From positions 1 through 64,000 of the forward strand of contig NZ_VJNO01000015.1 in the NCBI RefSeq assembly GCF_007096885.1: a DNA stretch of 64,000 nucleotides, read 5' to 3'. Below the pieces are notes generated by a model. It was not told where the DNA came from. It saw nothing but the letters and a program-made list of their open reading frames with translations, and did no database searches. The position numbers and the translations under genes were made by a program. Shown here piece after piece: positions 50,804 through 59,851 of this stretch; the first letter of the stretch is position 1; each line of letters opens with the position of its first letter. The stretch comes from Streptomyces sp. 130. GTDB taxonomy: Bacteria; Actinomycetota; Actinomycetes; Streptomycetales; Streptomycetaceae.

Positions 50804-51709
50804 ATGTCACCCCGGCTCGACGTACCGCGTACCCACAACGCGCCGTCGGCATGTCCTCAGGGACTGACCGAATCACACACCGAAGCGCTCGACGGACTCG
50901 AAGGACTCGAAGGACTTCCCGAGATCCCGCCCTACACCGAGGTGGGGGCGCTGGACGCCAGGGCCCTGTCGAAGACGCTCTTCACCCGGCTGGAGAACCT
51001 CGAAGAGGGCACGCCGGAGTACTCCTACGTACGCAACACCCTCGTCGAGCTGAACCTGGCCCTGGTCAAGTTCGCCGCCTCCCGGTTCCGCTCCCGGAGC
51101 GAGCCGATGGAGGACATCGTCCAGGTCGGCACGATCGGCCTGATCAAGGCGATCGACCGCTTCGAGCTCAGTCGGGGCGTCGAGTTCCCGACCTTCGCGA
51201 TGCCGACCATCGTCGGCGAGATCAAGCGCTTCTTCCGCGACACCAGCTGGTCCGTGCGCGTCCCGCGCCGCCTGCAGGAACTGCGGCTCGACCTGGCCAA
51301 GGCGGGCGACGAGCTCGCCCAGCGGCTCGACCGGGCGCCCACCGTGGGCGAGCTCGCCGACCGCCTCGGCCTCACCCGTGACGAGGTCGTGGAGGGCATG
51401 GCCGCGAGCAACGCGTACACCGCGAGCTCGCTCGACGCCAAGCCCGAGGAGGACGACCACGAGGGCGCGCTGGCCGACCGGATCGGCTACGAGGACCACG
51501 GGCTCGAAGGCATCGAGTACGTCGAGTCCCTGAAGCCGCTCATCGCGTCGCTGTCCGGCCGCGACCGCAAGATCCTCTCGCTCCGGTTCGTCGCCAACAT
51601 GACGCAGTCGGAGATCGGCGAGGAGCTGGGCATCTCGCAGATGCACGTGTCGAGACTGCTCTCGCGCACCCTGGTCAAGCTCCGCAAGGGCCTGACGCTG
51701 GACGAGTGA
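50804..51709 (+). CDS. sigma-B/F/G-family RNA polymerase sigma factor (SigI-like), 301 aa
   Basis: A group 3 sigma-70 protein. Region 2 is 'YVRNTLVELNLALVKFAASRF' and 'PMEDIVQVGTIGLIKAIDRFELSRGVEFPTFAMPTIVGEIKRFFRD', region 3 'SVRVPRRLQELRLDLAKAGDEL' with 'TVGELADRLGLTRDEVVEGM', and region 4 'LSGRDRKILSLRFVANMTQSEIGEELGISQMHVSRLLSRTLVKLR'. This resembles stress/osmotic sigma factors of Streptomyces. The ATG at 50804 has GGAGGAG 8 bp upstream and is preferred over earlier in-frame starts. The neighbouring anti-sigma and STAS genes form the partner switch. Confidence 0.9.
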   Translation: MSPRLDVPRTHNAPSACPQGLTESHTEALDGLEGLEGLPEIPPYTEVGALDARALSKTLFTRLENLEEGTPEYSYVRNTLVELNLALVKFAASRFRSRSEPMEDIVQVGTIGLIKAIDRFELSRGVEFPTFAMPTIVGEIKRFFRDTSWSVRVPRRLQELRLDLAKAGDELAQRLDRAPTVGELADRLGLTRDEVVEGMAASNAYTASSLDAKPEEDDHEGALADRIGYEDHGLEGIEYVESLKPLIASLSGRDRKILSLRFVANMTQSEIGEELGISQMHVSRLLSRTLVKLRKGLTLDE

Positions 51710-51748
51710 GCCGCCTCCCGCGCCGGGCGCACGGACAGCGCGGACAGC

Positions 51749-51786
51749 CGGAAAGGACCTGCCCCGGACGGGGGCGGGTCCTTCCG
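51749..51786. terminator. bidirectional terminator between sigma gene and hutI
   Basis: CGGAAAGGACCTGCCCC (51749-51765) pairs with GGGGCGGGTCCTTCCG (51771-51786), with one bulge and one G-U pair, and lies between two convergent genes. Confidence 0.85.
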
Positions 51787-51808
51787 CGTTCCCGGGCCCG
51801 GCCGGGGG

Positions 51809-52981
51809 TCAGACCACGCGTGCGCCCGCGCGCCACACCTCGCGCACGAGCGGCACGCCCGGCCGGTACGCGAGGTGGACGTGGCTGGGCGCGTCCAGGA
51901 TCACCAGGTCGGCGCGGGCGCCCGGGACGAGCCGGCCGATGTCGTCCCGCCGCAGCGCCGCCGCCCCGCCCGCCGTGGCGGACCAGAGGGCCTCGTCCGG
52001 GGTCATGCCCATGTCGCGCACGGCGAGGGCGACGCAGAACGGCAGGGACGAGGTGAACGAGGAGCCCGGGTTGCAGTCCGTGGACAGGGCCACCGTGGCG
52101 CCCGCGTCGAGCAGCCGGCGGGCGTCCGGCCAGGGGGCGCGGGTGGAGAACTCGGCGCCGGGCAGCAGCGTGGCGACGGTGTCCGACTGGGCCAGGGCGT
52201 CCACGTCCGCGTCGGTGAGGTGGGTGCAGTGGTCGGCGGACGCGGCGTCGAGCTCCACGGCGAGCTGGACGCCGGGGCCGTGGCCGAGCTGGTTGGCGTG
52301 GACCCGGGGGTGCAGGCCCCGGGCGCGGCCGGCGGTGAGGATCGCCCGCGCCTGGTCGCCGTCGAAGGCGCCGCGCTCGCAGAAGACGTCGATCCAGCGG
52401 GCGTACGGGGCGCAGGCGTCGAGCATCGGTCCGGTGACCAGGTCCACGTATCCGGCGGGGTCGTCGGCGTAGTCCGGGGAGACGATGTGGGCGCCGAGGA
52501 AGGTGACCTCGTCGGTGTGGCGGGCGGCGACGCGCAGGGCGCGGGCCTCGTCCTCGACCGTGAGGCCGTAGCCGGACTTGGTCTCGAAGGTGGTGGTGCC
52601 CTGGCGCAGCGCCTCGGCGAGGTAGCGGGCGACGTTGGCGGAGAGCTGTTCGTCGGTGGCCGCTCGGGTGGCGGCGACGGTGGTGCGGATGCCGCCCGCG
52701 CTGTAGGGGCGGCCGGACATCCGGGCGTTGAACTCCTGGGTGCGGTCGCCCGCGAAGACCAGGTGGGAGTGGGAGTCCACGAAGCCGGGGAGCACGGCCC
52801 GGCCGCCCGCGTCGACGGCGTTGTCAGTGGCGGGTGCTTTGCTGGAGGCACCGGTCCAGACGACGCGGTCGCCCTCGATGACGACGGCCGCGTCCTGGAT
52901 CAGTCCGAGGGGGGACTCGTCGCCGAGGGAGGGGTCGTTGGTGACCAGTGCGGAGATGTGGGTGATGGCGGTCGTCGTCAT
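51809..52981 (-). CDS. hutI: imidazolonepropionase, 390 aa
   Basis: Third step of histidine catabolism: opens 4-imidazolone-5-propionate to formiminoglutamate. It is an amidohydrolase: [20 protein letters not shown] has the H-x-H pair, '[20 protein letters not shown]' is specific to HutI, and '[12 protein letters not shown]' and '[11 protein letters not shown]' carry the other metal-site His and Asp. I chose the ATG at 52981 ([10 protein letters not shown]). Fourth and last gene of the hut operon. Confidence 0.94.
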   Translation of the reverse strand: MTTTAITHISALVTNDPSLGDESPLGLIQDAAVVIEGDRVVWTGASSKAPATDNAVDAGGRAVLPGFVDSHSHLVFAGDRTQEFNARMSGRPYSAGGIRTTVAATRAATDEQLSANVARYLAEALRQGTTTFETKSGYGLTVEDEARALRVAARHTDEVTFLGAHIVSPDYADDPAGYVDLVTGPMLDACAPYARWIDVFCERGAFDGDQARAILTAGRARGLHPRVHANQLGHGPGVQLAVELDAASADHCTHLTDADVDALAQSDTVATLLPGAEFSTRAPWPDARRLLDAGATVALSTDCNPGSSFTSSLPFCVALAVRDMGMTPDEALWSATAGGAAALRRDDIGRLVPGARADLVILDAPSHVHLAYRPGVPLVREVWRAGARVV

Positions 52982-53034
52982 GGGGGGACTGCTCTCCTTG
53001 CGGTGGGAGCCGGGGGAGTACGCCGGACTGCTGG

Positions 53035-54420
53035 TCAGGGGCGCAGGGCGGCGATGGCCTGGGCGAGCGCTCGCGGGACGTCGTCCACCAGCGTGTGCCG
53101 TCCGTCGCGTACGAGGTGGCGCCCCGCCACCACGGTGTGGCGGACGTCCGCCGCGGAGGCGGCGAATACGGCGGTCTCCGCTGCCAGCCGTGGCACCGGC
53201 CCCGCGGTCCTGACGGAGTCGAGGGCGATGGTCACCAGGTCGGCGGGGGCGCCCGGTTCGAGGACGCCCGCTCCGGGCCGGCCGAGCGCGGCGTGGCCGT
53301 CGGCGGAGGCGGCGCGCAGCAGGGCGGCGGCCGTCCAGTGGCCGCGCCTGCGGGTGCGCAGGCGCTCGTTCAGCTCCATCGCGCGGGCCTCCTCGAAGAG
53401 GTCGATCACCGCGTGGCTGTCGCTGCCGAGCGAGAGCGGGGAGCCGGCCTGCTGGAGGGCGGCGGCGGGGCCGATGCCGTCGGCGAGGTCCCGTTCGGTG
53501 GTCGGGCACATGCAGGTGCCGGTGCCGGTCGAGCCGATGAGGGCGATGTCCTCGTCGGTGAGGTGGGTGTTGTGGACGCCGGTGGTGCGGGGCCCGAGGA
53601 CGCCGTGGTCGGCGAGGAGCCGGGCCGGGGAGCGTCCGTGGGCGGCGAGGCAGGCGTCGTTCTCCGCGGTCTGCTCGGAGAGGTGGACGTGCAGGGGGGC
53701 CTGCCGCTCCTCGGCCCAGCGGGCGACGGTCGCGAGCTGCCCGGCCGGGACCGCCCGCACGGAGTGGACGGCGGCGCCGATGACGGTGTGGTCGTCGCCC
53801 TTGAGGAGGGCGGCGCGTTCGGCCCAGGCGTCGGCGGTCCCGTCGCTGAAGCGCGCCTGGTGCCGGTCGGGTTCGCGGTGGTCGTCGGGCCCGGAGCCGA
53901 ATCCGGCGGAGAGGTAGGCGGTGTCGAGCAGGGTGATCCGGATGCCGGCCGCGCGGGCGGCCTCGATCAGGGCCTCGCCCATGGCGTTGGGGTTGTCGTA
54001 GGGCGTGCCGCCGGGCGCGTGGTGCAGATAGTGGAATTCGCCGACCGCGGTGATGCCCGCGAGCGCCATCTCCGCGTACACGGCGCGGGCGAGCGCGTAG
54101 TAGGTGTCGGGGGTGAGCCGGGACGCGACCTGGTACATGGTCTCGCGCCAGGTCCAGAAGGTGCCCGAGCCGACCTGGACGGTCGAGCGCAGGGCGCGGT
54201 GGAAGGCGTGCGAGTGGGTGTTGGCCAGGCCCGGCAGGGTGAGCCCGCGCAGCGCGGTCGCGCCGGGCGGCGCGGCGTCCACTCCGGTGCGTACGCGGGC
54301 GATCCGCCCGTCGGACACGTCCAGGGCGACGCCCGGCTCGACATGGGTGCCGAGCCAGGCGTGGGACAGCCAGTACGTCTCGGTGACGGGTGTGCCCGTC
54401 GCCTCCGTGGTCAGCGGCAC
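53035..54420 (-). CDS. hutF: formimidoylglutamate deiminase, 461 aa
   Basis: Hydrolyses N-formimino-L-glutamate to N-formylglutamate and ammonia. It is an amidohydrolase of the HutF type: [20 protein letters not shown] gives the first metal His pair, '[21 protein letters not shown]' and '[21 protein letters not shown]' the second set, and '[33 protein letters not shown]' the catalytic Asp. The GTG at 54420 overlaps the amidohydrolase stop by 10 bp. Confidence 0.92.
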   Translation of the reverse strand: MPLTTEATGTPVTETYWLSHAWLGTHVEPGVALDVSDGRIARVRTGVDAAPPGATALRGLTLPGLANTHSHAFHRALRSTVQVGSGTFWTWRETMYQVASRLTPDTYYALARAVYAEMALAGITAVGEFHYLHHAPGGTPYDNPNAMGEALIEAARAAGIRITLLDTAYLSAGFGSGPDDHREPDRHQARFSDGTADAWAERAALLKGDDHTVIGAAVHSVRAVPAGQLATVARWAEERQAPLHVHLSEQTAENDACLAAHGRSPARLLADHGVLGPRTTGVHNTHLTDEDIALIGSTGTGTCMCPTTERDLADGIGPAAALQQAGSPLSLGSDSHAVIDLFEEARAMELNERLRTRRRGHWTAAALLRAASADGHAALGRPGAGVLEPGAPADLVTIALDSVRTAGPVPRLAAETAVFAASAADVRHTVVAGRHLVRDGRHTLVDDVPRALAQAIAALRP

Positions 54421-55760
54421 GCGAGACCTTCCAGTACGTCGGCGAGTGCGGTGACCCCGGCCGCGCAGTCGTCCTCGGCGGCGTGTTCGGCCGGCGAGTG
54501 CGAGATCCCGGTCGGGTTCCGTACGAACAGCATGGCGGTCGGGACCGAGGCGGACAAAATGCCCGCGTCGTGCCCGGCGCCGGTGCCGAGCACGGGGACC
54601 GGGCGGCCGGTGCCGTGCTCGGAGCCCTTGAGCAGGGCGGCCAGCTCGTCGCGCAGGGCGTGCCCGAACTCGACCACGGGCGTGAACGACTCGCGGACGA
54701 CGTCGAGGCCGATGCCGGCCCGCTCCGCGTGCTCCCGGGCGGCGCGCTCGACGGCGGCGACGACGGTGTCCAGGGTGCCCTGGTCGGCGGCGCGGGAGTC
54801 GAGCCAGCCGCGCACGAGGGAGGGGATCGCGTTGACCCCGTTGGGCTCGACGGCGACCTTGCCGAAGGTGGCGAGGGCGCCCGCGAGTTCCGCCACCCTG
54901 CGGGCGGCGACGACGGTCTCGGCGTACGTGAGCATCGGGTCCCGGCGGTCGGCGAGCCGGGTGGTGCCCGCGTGGTTCGCCTCGCCCCGGAAGTCGAACC
55001 GCCAGCGTCCGTGCGGCCAGATCGCGGAGGCGATGCCGACGGGGTCGCCGGTGAGGTCGAGGGCCCGGCCCTGCTCGACGTGGAGCTCCACGAACGCGCC
55101 GATCCGGGCGAGCCGTTCGGGGTCGGGGCCGATGGCGTCGGGGTCGTGCCCGGCGGCGGCCATGGCCTCGGGAAGGGTGACGCCGTCCGCGTCGCGCAGC
55201 CGGTGCGCGGCCTCGACGGTCAGCTGCCCCGCCGCGAGCCGGGAGCCGACGCAGGCGAGGCCGAACCGGGCGCCCTCCTCGTCGCCGAAGTTGGCGATGG
55301 CCAGCGGCTTGGTGAACTCCGCTCCCCTGCGGCGGAGTTCATCGAGCGCGGCGAACGAGGAGACGACGCCGAGCGGCCCGTCGAAGGCGCCGCCGTCGGG
55401 CACCGAGTCGAGGTGCGAGCCGGTGACGACGGCGTCCCCGGCGAGCGGGTCCCCGAGCCACGCCCACTGGTTGCCGTTCCGGTCGGTCTCGACCGCCAGT
55501 CCGCGCGCCTCGGCCTGCGCCCGGAACCACGCCCGGCACTCGGCGTCGGCCCCGGTCCAGGCGTACCGCCGGTATCCCCCGCTGCCGGGGTGCCGTCCGA
55601 TGGGGGCCAGCTCGGCCCACATGGCCTGGAAGCCGGGGCGCGGGCAGTCGTTCCGTACGGCGGAACTGGTGGGCGCGGCGGCTCGCGCACCCGGCGTCGG
55701 GCCCGCGCCCCCCACCGGGCCGCTGCCGCCGTCCGGGCCCCCCGGCCGCCCGGCCGTCAC
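54411..55760 (-). CDS. M20-family N-carbamoyl/allantoate-type amidohydrolase, 449 aa
   Basis: A zinc amidohydrolase of the allantoate amidohydrolase/beta-ureidopropionase group. '[23 protein letters not shown]' has the first His and bridging Asp, '[10 protein letters not shown]' the Glu pair, '[14 protein letters not shown]' the next His, and 'GAGHDAGIL' and '[10 protein letters not shown]' the later ones. '[20 protein letters not shown]' is the dimerisation-domain substrate loop. The first 35 residues are Gly/Pro-rich. The GTG at 55760 overlaps the hutU stop by 4 bp. In this operon it may deformylate N-formylglutamate, since no HutG is seen; this is inference. Confidence 0.85.
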   Translation of the reverse strand: MTAGRPGGPDGGSGPVGGAGPTPGARAAAPTSSAVRNDCPRPGFQAMWAELAPIGRHPGSGGYRRYAWTGADAECRAWFRAQAEARGLAVETDRNGNQWAWLGDPLAGDAVVTGSHLDSVPDGGAFDGPLGVVSSFAALDELRRRGAEFTKPLAIANFGDEEGARFGLACVGSRLAAGQLTVEAAHRLRDADGVTLPEAMAAAGHDPDAIGPDPERLARIGAFVELHVEQGRALDLTGDPVGIASAIWPHGRWRFDFRGEANHAGTTRLADRRDPMLTYAETVVAARRVAELAGALATFGKVAVEPNGVNAIPSLVRGWLDSRAADQGTLDTVVAAVERAAREHAERAGIGLDVVRESFTPVVEFGHALRDELAALLKGSEHGTGRPVPVLGTGAGHDAGILSASVPTAMLFVRNPTGISHSPAEHAAEDDCAAGVTALADVLEGLACR

Positions 55761-57418
55761 GCGTCGCCCTCCCGCATCGGCACCCGCACGCCCTTGTCCG
55801 AAGCGACCTCGTCCGCCGCCTCGTACCCCGCGTCCACGTGCCGGATCACGCCCATGCCCGGGTCGTTCGTCAGGACCCGCCGGATCTTCTCGCCGGCCAG
55901 CGGCGTGCCGTCGGCGACGGTCACCTGTCCGGCGTGGATGGACCGGCCCATGCCGACCCCGCCGCCGTGGTGCAGGGAGACCCAGGAGGCGCCCGACGCC
56001 ACGTTGACCATGGCGTTCAGCAGCGGCCAGTCGGCGATCGCGTCGGAGCCGTCGAGCATGGCCTCGGTCTCGCGGTACGGGGAGGCCACGGACCCGCAGT
56101 CCAGGTGGTCGCGCCCGATCGCCAGCGGCGCCGCGAGTTCGCCGCTCGCCACCATGTCGTTGAAGCGCTCGCCGGCCCGGTCGCGTTCGCCGTAGCCCAG
56201 CCAGCAGATGCGGGCGGGCAGGCCCTGGAAGTGGACGCGCTCCCCGGCCATGTCGATCCAGCGGCGCAGGGACTCGTTCTCCGGGAAGAGGTCGAGCAGC
56301 GCCTTGTCCGTCTTGCGGATGTCGGACGCCTCGCCGGACAGGGCGGCCCAGCGGAAGGGACCCTTCCCCTCGCAGAACAGCGGCCGGATGTAGGCGGGGA
56401 CGAAGCCGGGGAAGTCGAAGGCCCGCTCGTATCCGGCGAGCCGCGCCTCGCCCCGGATCGAGTTGCCGTAGTCGAAGACCTCCGCGCCGGCGTCCATGAA
56501 GCCGACCATCGCCTCGACGTGCCGGGCCATCGACTCGCGGGCCCGGCTGGTGAAGTCGGCGGGCTTCTCGGCCGCGTACGCGGCCATGTCGTCGAAGTCG
56601 ACGCCGACCGGGAGGTAGGCCAGCGGGTCGTGCGCGCTGGTCTGGTCCGTGACGATGTCGATGGGGGCGCCCTCGGCGAGCATCCGGGGCAGCAGCTCCG
56701 CCGCGTTGCCCAGGAGGCCGATGGAGAGCGGGCGGCGGGCGTCGCGGGCCTCGACGGCGAGCCGGAGCGCGTGCTCCGGGGAGTCCGCCTGCACGTCCAG
56801 GTAGCGGTGCCCGATGCGGCGCTCGATGGCGCGCGGGTCGCAGTCGACGCAGATCGCGACGCCGTCGTTCATGGTCACGGCGAGCGGCTGGGCGCCGCCC
56901 ATCCCGCCGAGCCCGGCGGTCAGGGTGATCGTCCCGGCGAGGGTCCCGCCGAACTTCTTGGCGGCGACGGCGGCGAACGTCTCGTAGGTGCCCTGGAGGA
57001 TGCCCTGGGTGCCGATGTAGATCCAGGAACCGGCGGTCATCTGGCCGTACATGGTGAGCCCGAGCGCCTCCAGGCGGCGGAACTCCTCCCAGTTCGCCCA
57101 GTCGCCGACCAGGTTGGAGTTGGCGATCAGGACGCGCGGCGCCCACTCGTGCGTCTGCATGACGCCGACCGGCCGCCCGGACTGGACGAGCATCGTCTCG
57201 TCCTGCTTGAGCGTGCGCAGCGTACGGACCATCGCGTCGAAGGAGCGCCAGTCGCGGGCCGCCTTGCCGGTGCCCCCGTAGACGACGAGCTTGTCGGGGT
57301 GCTCGGCGACCTCGGGGTCGAGGTTGTTCTGGAGCATCCGCAGGGCGGCCTCCTGCTGCCATCCCAGGGCGGTCAGTTCCGTACCGCGCGGCGCCCGTAC
57401 GGGGCGGGGTCCTGACAT
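55757..57418 (-). CDS. hutU: urocanate hydratase, 553 aa
   Basis: Second step of histidine catabolism, converting urocanate to imidazolonepropionate with tightly bound NAD. The family signatures are '[24 protein letters not shown]', '[28 protein letters not shown]', '[13 protein letters not shown]' (the NAD-binding loop) and '[21 protein letters not shown]'. '[17 protein letters not shown]' is near the C-terminus. Normal length. The ATG has GAGGAGG at good spacing. It is the first gene of the hut operon; no hutH is in the window. Confidence 0.96.
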   Translation of the reverse strand: MSGPRPVRAPRGTELTALGWQQEAALRMLQNNLDPEVAEHPDKLVVYGGTGKAARDWRSFDAMVRTLRTLKQDETMLVQSGRPVGVMQTHEWAPRVLIANSNLVGDWANWEEFRRLEALGLTMYGQMTAGSWIYIGTQGILQGTYETFAAVAAKKFGGTLAGTITLTAGLGGMGGAQPLAVTMNDGVAICVDCDPRAIERRIGHRYLDVQADSPEHALRLAVEARDARRPLSIGLLGNAAELLPRMLAEGAPIDIVTDQTSAHDPLAYLPVGVDFDDMAAYAAEKPADFTSRARESMARHVEAMVGFMDAGAEVFDYGNSIRGEARLAGYERAFDFPGFVPAYIRPLFCEGKGPFRWAALSGEASDIRKTDKALLDLFPENESLRRWIDMAGERVHFQGLPARICWLGYGERDRAGERFNDMVASGELAAPLAIGRDHLDCGSVASPYRETEAMLDGSDAIADWPLLNAMVNVASGASWVSLHHGGGVGMGRSIHAGQVTVADGTPLAGEKIRRVLTNDPGMGVIRHVDAGYEAADEVASDKGVRVPMREGDA

Positions 57419-57437
57419 GGCGGTGCCTCCTCGCGAC

Positions 57438-57456
57438 TGTGATTTTTCTATTCACA
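57438..57456. promoter_or_regulatory. palindrome at the hutU promoter, candidate operator
   Basis: TGTGA (57438-57442) and TCACA (57452-57456) form a perfect 5-bp inverted repeat with a 9-nt AT-rich spacer. It abuts the proposed -10 and would cover the transcription start, a typical repressor position. Confidence 0.5.
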
Positions 57457-57484
57457 TCTTGAGTGGCTGAATACCCCCAGTCAA
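57456..57484 (-). promoter_or_regulatory. promoter of the hut operon
   Basis: On the minus strand TTGACT (57484-57479) and CAAGAT (57461-57456) are 17 bp apart. The 5' leader would be about 30 nt. Confidence 0.5.
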
Positions 57485-57602
57485 CAGGCGGGGCCGCAAG
57501 GGTTCACCGGCACGTCAGAAGCCGCGCGCGGCGGGGCATTCTCCACCAACCACCCGCATGTACCGATGGAAAATGCCAGAACCTCCACCAGGAGAGAGCA
57601 CG

Positions 57603-57689
57603 ATGCGTAGCCTCTGGGTCACAGCCGAACGCCGTGTCGGAGGGGAATTCGCGTGCCCGGAATCGACGAGTGCCTGCTCGACGTCATGA
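57603..57689 (+). CDS. possible 28-aa upstream small ORF overlapping the first Roadblock gene
   Basis: ATG at 57603 has a strong Shine-Dalgarno (AGGAGAG) and encodes MRSLWVTAERRVGGEFACPE plus eight residues, ending 36 bp inside the next gene in another frame. It could couple translation. Coding potential is not otherwise supported. Confidence 0.3.
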   Translation: MRSLWVTAERRVGGEFACPESTSACSTS

Positions 57690-58060
57690 GACTGCCCGGT
57701 GCCAGGGGCGCCGCCGTTGTCGACTGGACGAGCGGTCTCGCCCTCGGCACCGTCGGCGAGTCGCCCAACGGCGACCACGAGGCCACCGCGGCGGAGACGG
57801 CGGAGGTGGCGCGGATGGCCGCCGAACAGCCCGCCTTCGCCCTCGGGTCGCCGGAGCCGGCGGCGGGCGCGGCCGGGAGCGTCCCGCCGGTCGAGGACGT
57901 CATCGTCACCACCCGCGCCGGGTACCACATCCTCCGGTTCGTGGAGACGGACTTCGACAGCAGCGTCTTCCTGCACCTGTGGCTGGACCGTGCCGAGGGC
58001 AATCTCGCGCTCGCCCGGATACGCCTCGGTGAGATCGCCGAGCGGCTGGTCCTCGCGTGA
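57653..58060 (+). CDS. Roadblock/LC7-like protein A, 135 aa
   Basis: A single small Roadblock-type domain. The first strand 'GARGAAVVDWTSGLALGTVGE' closely matches protein C (59425-59799) of the same operon, so the two are paralogues. A longer acidic/Ala-rich insert (about 42-75) is followed by 'DVIVTTRAGYHILRFVETDF' and 'VFLHLWLDRAEGNLALARIRLGEIAERL'. The GTG at 57653 has GGAGGGG upstream. Roadblock proteins usually regulate small Ras-like GTPases; none is here. It overlaps the next gene by 4 bp (GTGA). Confidence 0.75.
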   Translation: MPGIDECLLDVMRLPGARGAAVVDWTSGLALGTVGESPNGDHEATAAETAEVARMAAEQPAFALGSPEPAAGAAGSVPPVEDVIVTTRAGYHILRFVETDFDSSVFLHLWLDRAEGNLALARIRLGEIAERLVLA

Positions 58061-58848
58061 CCGCCGCCGCCCTCGCGGACGACACCGCGGCCCCCGTGCT
58101 CTCCCCGATGCTCCAGCGCCTCGCCGCCGAACGGGCCACCGGCGCCCTGATGCGCGACCGGGGCACGCTGTACCTCGCCGACGGCGAGGTCGTCCACGCC
58201 GAGTCCCCCTCGACGCCCGGGATCGACGTGCTGCTGACCCGGGGCGGTGCGCTGCGCCGCGAGGGCTGGTGGGACGCGGTGGCCGAGGCGGGGGCCGGGC
58301 AGCGGGTCGGCCGGCATCTCGTGGACAGCGGCCGGGTGCCGGGCGGCGCGCTGGAGCTGTGCCACCTGGGCGCCCTGTACGACGCGGCGTTCTTCGCCCT
58401 CGCGCCGACCCGGACGCCCGCGCGCTTCCGGTACGGGGTCGCGCACTGGATCGGGCCCGTGCGGCCGGTCCCGGTGGACGCGGTGCAGCGCGAGACCCTG
58501 CGGCGCCGCGAACTGCTGGAGGGGATCTGGCCGGACGCCGCGGTGGACACGGCCCCGCTGACGCGGACGGGCCGGCCGTCCGACGCGCCCGTGCCGGCGG
58601 GCCGGCGCCGCGTGCTGGAGCGGGTGGACGGGGTGCGTACGGCCACCGGCATCGCGCAGGAGCTCGGCAGGTCCGCGTTCCACGTCCTGGTCGACCTGCG
58701 GCGGCTCGCGGCGGCCGGTCTGGTCGAGCCGGTCCCGCCGGCGGCCCCGGGCACCCCGGACCCGGCCCGGATCGCGTTCCCCGAAGTCACGGCGGACCCC
58801 GACGTCGCCCTGCTGCGCCGGCTCCGAGACGCATTGGAGGCCCTGTGA
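58057..58848 (+). CDS. DUF4388/PATAN-like protein with C-terminal winged helix, 263 aa
   Basis: The N-terminal part (about 12-110) looks like a DUF4388/PATAN domain: 'LSPMLQRLAAERATGALMRDRGTLYLADGEVVHAESP' is the typical start, with a strand-turn-strand that ends in a helix about sensing. A middle region (110-180) has 'RRRELLEGIWPDA'. The C-terminal part resembles a winged helix ('RRRVLERVDGVRTATGIAQELGRSAFHVLVDLRRLAAAGLV'). Neither end shows catalytic residues. It overlaps both neighbours by 4 bp, so the three are one translation unit. Role is unknown. Confidence 0.6.
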   Translation: MTAAALADDTAAPVLSPMLQRLAAERATGALMRDRGTLYLADGEVVHAESPSTPGIDVLLTRGGALRREGWWDAVAEAGAGQRVGRHLVDSGRVPGGALELCHLGALYDAAFFALAPTRTPARFRYGVAHWIGPVRPVPVDAVQRETLRRRELLEGIWPDAAVDTAPLTRTGRPSDAPVPAGRRRVLERVDGVRTATGIAQELGRSAFHVLVDLRRLAAAGLVEPVPPAAPGTPDPARIAFPEVTADPDVALLRRLRDALEAL

Positions 58849-59342
58849 TACGCGCGCTCAGACAGCGTGCCGGAAGGAGACAGCTGATGGTGCCCGAAGC
58901 CGAAGCGCAGGACGTCCTCGCCGAGCTCCAGCGGTTGCGGGCACGGGTCCCGCTCCTCTCCGGCGCCCTGGCGGCCAGCACCGACGGGCTCGTCCTGGCG
59001 CACGACACCCCGGGCGTCGAGGCCGAGGGGGTCGCCGCGCTCACCGCCGCCGCGCTCGGCGTCGCGATCCGGATGACCGAGGCCACCGGGCGGGGCGGCT
59101 TCCGCGAGCTGCTCGTGCGCGGCGAGACGGGCTACATCGCGACGTACGCGGCGGGGTCCCAGGCCGTCCTGACCCTGCTCGCCGAGGACCGGATCAACGT
59201 CGGCCGCCTGCATCTGGAGGGCCGCCGGGCCGGCTCCCGGATCGGCGGACTGATCGACCGCGCCCTGGCCCGCGCCCCGCAGCCGGCCCCCGCACCGCGC
59301 GCCCCGCAACAGCCGGGCGCCCTCCCGCAGCGCCCGACCTGA
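58845..59342 (+). CDS. Roadblock/LC7-domain protein B, 165 aa
   Basis: The most typical Roadblock protein of the operon (PF03259). 'VLAELQRLRARVPLLSGALAASTDGLVLAHDTPG' is the first helix and strand, 'VAALTAAALGVAIRMTEATGRGGFRELLVRGETGYIATYAAGSQAVLTLLAED' the rest, as in the CvnB subunits of Streptomyces conservons. A basic N-terminus and a Pro/Ala/Gln tail flank it. The GTG at 58845 lies in the previous stop (GTGA). Confidence 0.85.
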   Translation: MIRALRQRAGRRQLMVPEAEAQDVLAELQRLRARVPLLSGALAASTDGLVLAHDTPGVEAEGVAALTAAALGVAIRMTEATGRGGFRELLVRGETGYIATYAAGSQAVLTLLAEDRINVGRLHLEGRRAGSRIGGLIDRALARAPQPAPAPRAPQQPGALPQRPT

Positions 59343-59424
59343 GCGCACCGAACGTCTCTCGCACCACCCGCACCACGCAACCGAACCGGCCGTGGTGGCC
59401 GGTCAGAGAAAGGGAGCACCACTC

Positions 59425-59799
59425 ATGGCGAACACCGAAACGTCACTGAAGGAAGCGATGTCGTCCATCGAGGGCACCACCGGTGTCGCCCTCGTCGACT
59501 ACACGAGCGGCATGGCACTGGGCACGCTCGGCGGCGGCAAGGACTTCAACCTGGAGGTCGCGGCGGCCGGCAACACCGACGTCGTACGCGCCAAGCTCCG
59601 CACCATGGAGCACCTGGGCATCAAGGACGAGATCGAGGACATCCTGATCACCCTGGGCACGCAGTACCACCTGATCCGCCTCCTCAAGACCCGCGGCAAC
59701 AACGGCCTGTTCCTCTACCTGGTCCTCGACGCCGGCCGCGCCAACCTGGCGATGGCCCGCCACCAGCTGAAGAAGATCGAGGCGGACCTGGAGGTCTGA
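59425..59799 (+). CDS. Roadblock/LC7-like protein C, 124 aa
   Basis: MANTETSLKEAMSSIEGTTG followed by VALVDYTSGMALGTLGGGKD parallels protein A, and the middle has 'TDVVRAKLRTMEHLGIKDEIEDILITLGTQYHLIRLL'. It ends 'FLYLVLDAGRANLAMARHQLKKIEADLEV'. It is shorter than A and lacks the insert. It has its own Shine-Dalgarno (AAAGGGAG) after an 82-bp gap and may be expressed more than the rest. The operon ends at a strong terminator. Confidence 0.8.
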   Translation: MANTETSLKEAMSSIEGTTGVALVDYTSGMALGTLGGGKDFNLEVAAAGNTDVVRAKLRTMEHLGIKDEIEDILITLGTQYHLIRLLKTRGNNGLFLYLVLDAGRANLAMARHQLKKIEADLEV

Positions 59800-59813
59800 C
59801 CGGGGCCGTCCCC

Positions 59814-59843
59814 GGGGGCGGGCCGTCCGCGCGGCCCGCCCCC
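59814..59843. terminator. bidirectional terminator after the Roadblock operon
   Basis: A perfect 12-bp stem (59814-59825 with 59832-59843) and a 6-nt loop lie between convergent genes. Confidence 0.88.
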
Positions 59844-59851
59844 GCCCCGGT

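Noticed and set aside
57438-57456. CRP/Crp-Fnr binding site at hutU
   Set aside because: The arms TGTGA/TCACA match, but the spacer is 9 bp rather than 6, so it is reported only as a generic operator candidate.
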